Below, in pieces: positions 26,601 through 34,935 of a DNA stretch of 64,000 bases. The position numbers and the translations under genes are program-made. The stretch comes from Chamaea fasciata (lineage: Eukaryota > Chordata > Aves > Passeriformes > Sylviidae), in assembly GCA_029207755.1 (NCBI GenBank), contig JARCOQ010000001.1, forward strand, positions 89,391,637 through 89,455,636, written 5' to 3'. How positions within the stretch are numbered: the first letter of the stretch is position 1; each line of letters opens with the position of its first letter. Under the pieces are notes generated by a model. That model ran no database searches. It had not been told where the DNA came from and saw only the letters and a list, made by a program, of their open reading frames with translations.

Positions 26601-27629
26601 AAGTGCTAGAGTTATTGCAAAAGCAAAGCATAATTGCAGCTTACTCTGTTTACCTGGATTTTTTCAAAACTGAAATGTACACAGAAAAACATTTGAAAAT
26701 TAAGGATTTCAATGCAGTTTGAAGACCTGTGAAGAACCAGCCTTCATGAATTTCATAAAAGCCTTGCTGGGAATGTTTTAGCAATTTATAACAATGCATA
26801 GTGGTGCATAGTGGGAGTAGAAATGATTGTTGTGCATTTGCGAGCAAGGGTTTTCAGTTGTATCCACTTTATAAAGATGAAAAATATTAATAAAGTCATT
26901 CAGTCATGTTTTGAGCTCTGGAACTTACATTTTTGCAGAGGAATATTGGAAATGGATTTCAGACCATTTGGGACTGTGATTTGGTTTGTATTATCTGTTA
27001 CCATAGATCTTCAGTGGCTTAAAATATGACCAACATAATGGTACTAGTAATGTTTCTCTTCAGACTAAATTAAGTAAAAATTCAGCCCTTAAATATCCAT
27101 GATAATTTTTCCTGTTGTTTACAAGGGACACCCACTGTGGCCATTAAAGGAGAACACATGGCTTATTGATACGTCAGCTTCTCAAGGTGTTTCAGAGTCA
27201 GCTTGTTCTAGAACTGTTACCTGATATGCACTCTGGAAAAAATATCTTTAGATGCCAAAACCAGTTCCCAGGTGAGAGCCTCACAGCCAGAAAGAAGTAA
27301 AAAGTGCGCTCTGGCCTTCCACCATCAATCACCTCCCTTATCCCCACGCTTTTCTTCTAAGATATATTGACTTATATTTAGCTTCCTCTGAAAAGAATGT
27401 CAAGCTTTCAATGCAGTTTGTCGTTTTATGCAAACCTTTATAACACAGTTTGCCCTTAGTTAGAGGGTGTCCATGCTGGGTGGTGAAAGACTAAGCACTC
27501 TGTCCTTCATAAACTTTATGACAGCTTTTAAAATAATAGTGTTGGAATAAATTTCAAAGTGTGGCCTTAGTAGTTTTCTCTAAGAGCTCTGACAGGTAAG
27601 AACTGGCAGGGTTTGCTGTAATCTTTTAT

Positions 27630-27664
27630 AGCCTTATATTCTTGCATACAGCCTTATATTCTTG
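27630..27664. repeat. 20-base tandem duplication
   Basis: AGCCTTATATTCTTG is present twice with a period of 20 bases (27630-27644 and 27650-27664). The copies are exact over these 15 bases. A recent replication-slippage duplication is the simplest explanation. Confidence 0.9.
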
Positions 27665-28375
27665 TCATAAGCTGCCTGTGAAGACTACATAAAAGAGCAG
27701 TATTTTTCTACTCCTATTACAAGAACAGTAGCCTCTGGCTGAAAGCAAGGTGGAGAAGGAAGAGGGTGCAATTTGGATTCACCATGGCCTGTTAAAGGGA
27801 TTTTTAAGTTTTTTATTGGGTCATTCTGGATGTGTATGAATTCTTTGGATTGTTTCTGTAATAGTTGCCATCTCCAAATGCTCAGCATAATTCTTCTTTG
27901 CTCACCTAAAGTGGAGTCTTGCTTCTGAAGTCTGTGAAGGTTGTTGCAGTCTTAGCCTGGCCTGAATCTGGAATCCCTATCGGCATACTTAATAGAAAAT
28001 ATCTCATGGCTTAAATAACTAAGCTGTAAAGATTTTCCTTTTTGTTACTCACTCCAATTTAAAAAGAAGAAAATAAGGAAGAGCATGACATTGGTAGAGT
28101 TATGCTGTATTTTATTGACAAGGATTTTTTGGTGTCCAAGCTGCTGTTTCATGTGATGAGGGGCCCTCTGTTGTGTGGCTGGTTCAAACACTTGAAAGTA
28201 GACGTGCCTGCCAGGGGTGCAGACCATCTGGTACAAGTGATACAAGCCAGATGAATAGCAGCTTCACCTCCAGCTCAGCCACGGAACTGAAATGAAGTCT
28301 GTGTGCATCAACCACCAGTTTGTCATGGCACAGCTTTGGCAGAAGGACTGTGTTCTGTATCAGGGGGCCGCAGCC

Positions 28376-28405
28376 CAATTGTGGGGGTCACAATTGTGGG
28401 GGTCA
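28376..28405. repeat. 15-base perfect tandem duplication
   Basis: CAATTGTGGGGGTCA occurs twice head to tail without mismatch (28376-28390 and 28391-28405). The unit contains the palindrome CAATTG (an E-box-like CANNTG). No flanking features suggest a function. Confidence 0.92.
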
Positions 28406-28480
28406 TCTTACCCAGCCTTTTGGACCAAATGATCATCAAAATCAACCTTATAACAGGCTTTGGACCTTTTACTGAAGGAA

Positions 28481-28556
28481 GGGGGTTGGTTTTGATGTTG
28501 CTGTTGGTTTGTTTGGGTTTTGGTGGTATGGTGTTTTGTTTGGCTGGGTTTTTTTA
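28481..28556 (+). repeat. G/T-rich low-complexity run
   Basis: Almost all bases on the plus strand are G or T, in GGTTT/TTTGG-like groups. Strongly strand-asymmetric, low-complexity sequence. It is not a telomeric TTAGGG array. Confidence 0.75.
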
Positions 28557-29286
28557 ATCAGGAAATCAAACCAGGCTGGCCTTGTGAATCTCTGTCCTGC
28601 CTTAGTCAGGTCAACATGTGAGACTTGGAATGGCACTAAGGTTCTGGACTGCTGGCAAGTAGTCTGCACCAAGGAGAAAGTGTTTTCCAGAAGCACTGTC
28701 TCTCGCGTGACCCAATCAAACTCTACTTTTGTTGCAGCATAGCTTTGAGGGCTGGTTCCTGTAAAACCGTCAGACTCAGCTGAGCTTAGCATAATGCAAA
28801 CTTTTGTCTGCATTCCTGTTCCCTGACCCGAGTCTGCCCTGCAATGACTGTATCTAGGGCTAGGAGAAGAGTTTGGCTTGTCCTGGCTTTAGTATATTCA
28901 TTCTTGGAATACTCCTGTAGCTATTCCAGGGTACTGCCGAATCTCTAGTACAGAGCTGGGCAACTGATCACCAAAGAAACATGTGAGAGAGGTAAGCCTC
29001 AAGCCAAAGACAATCGCCTAGGTGTGGGGGTGGCCTTCCTCTCTTTGCCAGTCCTCACTGTTCTTGCCAAACCTGCCAGTGGCAAGCAGTGACTTAAAAA
29101 TGCTCGCTTCTGGAAAGCCCCGCTCACAGCCCTGCTGAGCAGCAGTTCAAAGATTGTTTTCATGCTTAGCATGTTTCATCCTGCCTCTTCAGAGATCACG
29201 TTAATATTATCACCTCTCATCAAACATTAATCTGCACATCATTTTCCATTTGAAGCATGAGTAGGTTGCACAGATTTATTCAGCAA

Positions 29287-29318
29287 GCAGCAATTGCTGC
29301 CTAGACTCTGTGGTCTAG
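29287..29318. repeat. two adjacent inverted repeats
   Basis: GCAGCAATTGCTGC (29287-29300) is a perfect 14-base palindrome. It is followed immediately by CTAGAC-TCTGTG-GTCTAG, a 6-bp stem with a 6-base loop (29301-29318). Both could be dimeric protein-binding sites or form small hairpins, but either could arise by chance. Confidence 0.7.
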
Positions 29319-31546
29319 TTGTTAACAGCTGGCTGTTTGGGTTGTGTTTTTGTTAAGTGGAGAGCCTATTTATAGGCAGCAGAACACATGCACATCCTTG
29401 TCTGTGCTACTGCAGATCCTGGGTAATCTCCTCTGGTACAAAAGCTTGGTCTACCAGCCAGCATAATGTGTACTTAAATCCGCGTGGGAGACTTAGAGGT
29501 GTTGGTTTGTGTTGGGTTTTTTTCCTCTTTCTGTCACAATCTTGAAGCTTTGGAGCAGACCGACAGCACAGGGACAGGCTGCTTGCCTGAAAATGGGGGC
29601 AAATGTTTCCCAGGACACAGAGGAAGCAACCTGTGGTGGTGGTGTCTGACACAAAATGCCATTAAAAATATTCTTGTGGCAAAGGGTCTGATTTTAAACA
29701 AGTTATTTAAAGTGTGTATGTGCATCACACCCCATTCTTTACCCCAGAGCAAGGTAAAGTTAACTTCTGTTTGCTTCCTGAAAATTAGATGGCAGGTGAG
29801 GTATCTGTGGTGACAGGAGCCTGGGAGCTGTGTCATTCCTTCTCAAGGGCTGGAGGAGAAGAGGGTGTTGGCCAGCACCCAGCAGTGGAAAACCTATCTG
29901 TGTCTGCACACTTGACACCATCACTGAGATGGGCAGCATGGCCTGGTGCCCTGAGCACCCAGGAGTTTGTGTGGGGCACTCTGCTATTCAGAGGTGCTGC
30001 TTGCCTGAGTCACTCTTTGTGCTGAAAATGAAACACTGTGATTCTAGGAGGGCACACAGTGAACTGCTAATTACAAAACTGAAAACAAAGTTAAAGAGAA
30101 AAATAAGAACAGCATAATTTCACATCATGCTAAATAGCTTTTTTCCCCCCTTGGTTGCTTTAGTCTCCTTGCTATGAGGTGTTATGGCACAGAGTGGGAA
30201 ATTGGGTTTCTTCCTGCCACACACACACTTGCTTCTTCCAGAGTTCACGCAGCTCTGGGCTGCTTTTCTCTCCATTTGTTCAAGAATGATTTCCCATGAT
30301 CTTGCACATCATTCTACTGCTTTCATCTTTCTGCAGTGTTCTCCTCCCAGCTCATATTTGTTTGCTTCATATATAGGAAGTCATACTTTAATTCCATCCC
30401 AGAAATTACTCTATCTGGGTGGGGGGAAAAAATCTACCAGCTGCTGTTCTGTATTGTGAAGAACACAGAACAACCTGGTTTGTCTGTCCTTTCCTTCTCT
30501 CCCAGTCCCTTGTCACATGAGAGTTTGGAAATAGTTTCAGTAGGTGCCTGTGAAGCGCGAGAATGAAGAATTCTGCAGGGCACTGGAGTGACCACAAGCA
30601 CAGACTGGACTTGAATGATGAGTGTGCAATCCAGTCTGTTCACTTGCTCCTTAGAGCACAGTCCTTGAGTGAGCAGCCTCAGAGACATGTATGAACTCTT
30701 ACACTGTTTCAGTCACTGACCTGTTTATACCTCTGCTCGGGGGGAGGTACTTTGCTAAGTACTACATACATCTGTCTGCATTTCATATTCAGGCACACAG
30801 ACATAAATACTGATGCACTAATTCAAATATATATAAGCAGCATGCATGATATCCCAAGGATTTGCTTATAGGATGGCAGTACAGCATCCCCCGAGCATCA
30901 CCTGTGAGGAATACAGGAGTGCACTGGCAGTGCATTCTACCCTGACTGGCAATCCACTCCTAGCCAAGGATGCAAATGGATAGGCTCCAGTGCTTTCTGC
31001 AAGGCGCTGTGCCAGCATGATACAGATGATGGGGAAGAGCTGAACAGATACTTAACATCTCTGTGTATATCTTCCCCATTCTGTCACAAGAATACCTTGT
31101 ATAAATAAATAAAAGAGCTGCTGTTAAGTCATGCCAGTCAAAAAAAGTCTGAAGACAGACTCTGGCTGCCTGCCTGGTTGTGCTAGGTTTTCTAGGCTAT
31201 GAAGCGTACACTTGTGTCTGAGAAAGTGTTTAACTGGTGATCCATGGACTTCTGGAGACCTAGGACAATTTCTGAAGGAGATGCTAAATATAAGTAAGAG
31301 AAGAAAGACTCATGTAATGGGACTTGAATCTACTCTGCAGGAATCAGCACCTCTGTTAAAAATGCTGAGGTCTCTAAGCTGTAAGAAGTTGACACCTATT
31401 TTCCCATTTACAGAAAACTTCAGGAATGCTGTAGGGCACTTGATGCCAAGATAGCTCTGCCTTTTCTCTGTCACACTGACATTGGTGGGACACCAATTAG
31501 TAAATCGGCAGGGTCCCACTGTCAGTTAGACTTGAGTTTTGTGTTT

Positions 31547-31571
31547 GGGGTTTTCTGGGGGGGTGGGGGGG
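31547..31571 (+). repeat. G-run cluster with G-quadruplex potential
   Basis: G runs of 4, 7 and 7 bases (31547-31550, 31557-31563, 31565-31571) are separated by TTTTCT and a single T. The two long runs can each be split to give enough GGG tracts for a quadruplex. Confidence 0.6.
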
Positions 31572-32749
31572 AGCGTTCTTTTCTCTCCAGGTAGGGCTAA
31601 TAACAGGTCACTATTTCTTCAGTTAAGTGACTTCCTGTGGTTGGGATTTGGAAATCAGTAGATCTTTTCATATTGCTTTGTTCTGATGTCCTTGAACGTC
31701 TTTGAAGAAGTTGGTGTCTCTGAACTACCTCTAGAATAACTGGAGGGCAGATGCTCTGTGAGATTTGTGCTTGTTTAAACAGTAAATTAAATTGCAGGGA
31801 AGCTGTACTTGCTCACAGATATGATGATTATGATGTTAAAATGGTACTGATAGGCCCACACCTCCTGCCCCATGGGAGTCCTTAATGGAGAACAAGGAGC
31901 TATAACATCACTGGCCCTCTACAGTGTGACCTTGGGGTGTGTGGAGGAAACACCGACCTGCTGAAACCTTCCTGCTCTCACACTCCAGCATGGAGGGCTT
32001 CAATGAAGAAGGCAAATGGTGCTAATTTTTGCTGAAGAGAAAGCACAGGCAAGTGTGGGAATGTTTCTAGAGCAGAAGCAAGCACCTGATGGCTTTTGAA
32101 TGTGTGTAACTTTTAAATGAAAATGAGAAATGAGCCCAAGCTGAATTTCAATTATCGTTAAGATATAAATTAAAAATAGAGTTGAAGCTTGAGATTAAAA
32201 TGTTCATTTTTGACTACGTAGTTTTGACTTTGCTACATGAGTTTTCCTTGTGTTTTGATATTGTCAAAATCATTTTACAGCAACAGGTCCCAGTAGATTA
32301 TAGTAACACCTTGTAATATTTTAGTTTGTTAAATTAAAGGTTTATAGCAGCAGCCTATGGTTTGAATATCACGCTTCCACAAGTCTGGTAGTGGGGAGGA
32401 GGAACTAGGCTGTAGGTTCCCAGTGGGGAAGGATGAGAAGGGGAGTGAGGTGTTGTGGTGCCTTATTGTCACATTCGGTGCCAATAGGGTGACTGGGAGC
32501 GGCAGGAGAAGCTCAGGAAAGCACAAATCCTGCTGGGGCTACAGCCGCAGCCTAAAAACCAAATTAATTCCCCCTTTCTGGGTGGGTGTTGAAGCCATTC
32601 CAGGTTTGCCTCCCTGCGTTCCTGCGCAGCATCTTCCCCTTCTTTGTTCGTCTGCCCTCACAGCCCGTTCTGCTTCACTTCCCTTCTGACCACCCCTATT
32701 CGCCCTTGTCGGGGTTCGGACTCGGCACTTCTTCCCCTCCGCTATGGTT

Positions 32750-32779
32750 GGGGGGGTGGGGGGGGTGGGTTCACGGGGT
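32750..32779 (+). repeat. G-quadruplex-type G-run cluster
   Basis: G runs of 7, 8, 3 and 4 are separated by T, T and TTCAC. This satisfies a classical four-tract quadruplex pattern at the left edge of the CpG island, a common position for such motifs near promoters. Confidence 0.75.
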
Positions 32780-33008
32780 CGCTTGCTCTTGGACTTTCCC
32801 CTCCTCGCCAGGGCTTGCCGGCTTTGTGCCACTGCCGGCCGTCGGGGTATGCTGGGAGTAACTGCGGCTTCCCCGCCTCAGCCGCGCCGGCCGCGCTCGC
32901 GCCCTGTCACGGGCCGGGTCCCTCGCTGTGACCGTTGGGCGCTGTCCGGTGCCACTGCGGCCGCTCTCCCGCGCTCTCTGTCGCGAGGCCCGTCCCGCGC
33001 ACTATTAC

Positions 33009-34375
33009 GTGCCTGGGTCTCGTGCCGGTGCGCGTGCCCCATCACGTGCCCTGTCTCGCGCAGGTGCACGTGCCTTGTCGCGCGCCCGCGTCTCGAGCGG
33101 GTGCGCGTGCCCAGGTCTCGCGCAGGTGCACGTGCCCTGTCACGTGTTATGTCGCGTGCCCGTGTCTCGCGCAAGTGCGCGTGCCCTGTCGCGTGCCCGG
33201 ATCTCGCGCAGGTGCGCGTGCCCTGTCACGTGCCCTGTCTCGCGCAGGTGCACGTGCCGTGTCGCGCGTTGTGTCACGTGCCCTGTCACGTGCCCGTGTC
33301 TCGCGCAAGTGCGCGTGCCCTGTCACGTGCCATGTCTCGCGCCCTTTCACGTGCCCGTGTCTCGCGCAGGTGCACGTGCCCTGTCACGTGTTATGTCGCG
33401 TGCCCCTGTCTCGCGCAAGTGCGCGTGCCCTGTCACGTGCCATGTCTCGCGCCCTTTCACGTGCCCGTGTCTCGCGCAGGTGCACGTGCCCTGTCACGTG
33501 TTATGTCGCGTGCCCGTGTCTCGCGCAAGTGCGCGTGCCCTGTCGTGTGCCCTGATCTCGCGCAGGTGCGCGTGCCCTGTCACGTGCCCTGTCTCGCGCA
33601 GGTGCACGTGCCTTGTCGCGCGTTGTGTCACGTGCCCTGTCACGTGCCCGTGTCTCGCGCAGGTGCGCGTGCCCGTGTCTCGCGCAGGTGCGCGTGCCTT
33701 GTCACGTGCCCGGGTCTCGCGCAGGTGCACGTGCCCTGTCACGCGCTGTGTCACGTGCCCTGTCACGTGCCCGTGTCTCGAGCGGGTGCGCGTGCCTTGT
33801 CACGTGCCCGGGTCTCGCGCAGGTGCACGTGCCCTGTCACGTGCCACGTCTCGTGCCCTTTCACGTGCCCCTGTCTCGAGCGGGCGCGCGTGCCCTGTCG
33901 CGTGCCCGTGTCTCGCGCAGGTGCGCGTGCCCTGTCACGCGTTGTGTCACGTGCCCTGTCACGTGCCCCTGTCGCGTGCCCGTGTCTCGCGCAGGTGCAC
34001 GTGCCCTGTCACGCGCTGTGTCACGTGCCCTGTCACGTGCCCGTGTCTCGCGCAAGTGCGCGTGCCTTGTCACGTGCCCGGGTCTCGCGCAGGTGCACGT
34101 GCCTTGTCACGCGTTGTGTCACGTGCCCTGTCACGTGCCCGTGTCTCGAGCGGGTGAGCGTGCCCTGTCACGCGTTATGTCACGTGCCCGGGCCTCGTGC
34201 CCTGTCGCGCGGCCGGATCTCGTGGCCGGTCTCGCGGTGCATCTCGTGGCCTGTCGCGTGCTACGTCTGGCTCAGGTGCGCGTGCCCTGTCGCGTGCCGA
34301 TGCTCGTGCCTTGTCGCGCGCCGGGTCTCGCGGCCGGTCGCGTGCTCTTCCGCTTCGCGGGTCTCGCGCGCGCTC
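33009..34375 (+). repeat. modular GC-rich minisatellite with E-box motifs
   Basis: The array is made of two modules. One is 12 nt (consensus GTGCCCTGTCAC); the other is 25 nt, consisting of GTGCCCGTGTCTCGCGCAG plus GTGCRC. The first 12 bases of the 25-mer resemble the 12-mer, so both probably derive from one ancestral unit. They group into higher-order blocks: 98 nt (two 25-mers and four 12-mers, 33693-33790), 110 nt (two and five, 33301-33410 and 33411-33520) and 134 nt (three long modules, one of them 24 nt, and five 12-mers, 33167-33300 and 33521-33654). The 110-nt pair differs at one base and the 134-nt pair at three. I counted about 38 perfect CACGTG sites. From about 34195 to 34375 the copies decay, as expected at an array edge. 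Plus-strand stops are absent, so long open frames cross it, but the 25-mer breaks frame at every use. Confidence 0.93.
33167..33654 (+). repeat. higher-order A-B-B-A block
   Basis: Within the array, blocks run A (134 nt), B (110 nt), B (110 nt), A' (134 nt). B and B' differ by one base; A and A' differ by three. Sequence matching the tail of B (33121-33166) also precedes the first A. The high identity shows recent duplication or gene conversion in this part of the array. Confidence 0.9.
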
Positions 34376-34560
34376 CTGCCGGTGCCGGACGCGACCGCCA
34401 GGGGGCGCGCAGCTCCCGTCGCCCCCCCAGAGCTGCCCCGCGCGCCGCAGGCCGGAGCTCTGGGGTTCGGGGGCTGCACGGGGCTCGGGGGCTCTGCGGG
34501 CTCCTGGCACAGCAGCAGGCATATCCACTGCAATGTAACTCTAGATTAATTCATTCCCTT

Positions 34561-34588
34561 CCCCCCCCCCCCCAAAAAAAAAAAAAAA
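34561..34588 (+). repeat. C13-A15 double homopolymer
   Basis: Thirteen Cs are followed directly by fifteen As, between the repeat core and the right arm of the CpG island. The length of both runs is likely polymorphic or uncertain in the assembly. The C run could form an i-motif and its complement a G-quadruplex strand. Confidence 0.9.
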
Positions 34589-34599
34589 TCGTAGTTTTT

Positions 34600-34892
34600 A
34601 AAGCTACTTTAACCCTTTCCCTACGCCCTCGGCACGGTAGCGGGGAGCAGCGCCCCGTGTGCCATCCCCTGTTCGTCGGTGGCTCCGAGGCCCCCTCGCA
34701 CCGCAGCTCGCGGGGCTCCGGCGGTGCGCCGCCGCTCGGGCCGGGGACACAGGGGACAAACCGCGGCGGGAGGGAGCCAAGCGGCTCGCGCGGAACGGGC
34801 GGGTTCCGGCCGGCGCGCGGGCTCCCGGTGCCGCCGCAGCCGGGCCGCGCTAGAGGCCGCACGGCTGGATGGGCGCAGTGCGGGGCCGGGCG
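34600..34892 (+). promoter_or_regulatory. candidate promoter and first exon in the CpG island
   Basis: This non-repetitive GC-rich segment contains a GGGCGG box near 34797. A short open segment starts with ATG at 34869, encodes eight codons (MGAVRGRA) and ends exactly at a CG|GTGAGC donor-like site (exon end 34892). The start context is weak at -3 (T) but has G at +4. A plus-strand first exon, coding or untranslated, would fit a CpG-island promoter. I do not recognise a downstream exon, and GC-rich sequence makes such sites by chance, so this stays a candidate. Confidence 0.25.
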
Positions 34893-34935
34893 GTGAGCGC
34901 CTGCTGGACGGCTGCGAGATGCGAAGAGCGGCTGA

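Larger units (their letters stand above)
23601..32639. other. long non-coding stretch, no gene supported
   Basis: About 9 kb with no recognisable coding exon, RNA gene or repeat family. The longest open frames are about 110-114 codons (28469-28813 minus; 29484-29813 plus) and are not recognisable. Small-scale structure includes tandem duplications at 27630 and 28376, a G/T-rich run at 28481-28556, adjacent inverted repeats at 29287-29318 and a G-run cluster at 31547-31571, all listed separately. Confidence 0.55.
32640..34935. promoter_or_regulatory. CpG island containing a tandem-repeat core
   Basis: CpG dinucleotides rise sharply from about 32640 and fall again by about 34935. The rest of the window is CpG-poor, so this is its only large CpG island. 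The left arm (32640-33008) has a G-run cluster; a CCAAT box lies just outside it at 32481-32485. The core is the minisatellite at 33009-34375. The right arm (34375-34935) is non-repetitive GC-rich sequence with a GGGCGG Sp1-type box at about 34797-34804. No TATA box is obvious. In vertebrates such islands usually mark promoters, but the repeat itself supplies most of the CpGs here, so the promoter role is an inference resting mainly on the right arm. Confidence 0.75.

Noticed and set aside
28481..28556. Interstitial telomeric repeat
   Set aside because: G/T-rich but contains no TTAGGG periodicity.
32539..32832. 97-codon basic minus-strand protein at the left arm of the CpG island
   Set aside because: No recognisable domain; the composition simply reflects local GC-rich sequence, and the proline/threonine stretch comes from the G-run cluster on the opposite strand.
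33009..34375. CRISPR array or bacterial repeat cluster
   Set aside because: Modules are contiguous without unique spacers, and the surrounding sequence is clearly vertebrate.
32744..34549. A 601-codon Arg/Cys-rich protein-coding gene
   Set aside because: The frame lies almost wholly in the minisatellite, other plus frames are equally open, and the repeat modules do not preserve frame.
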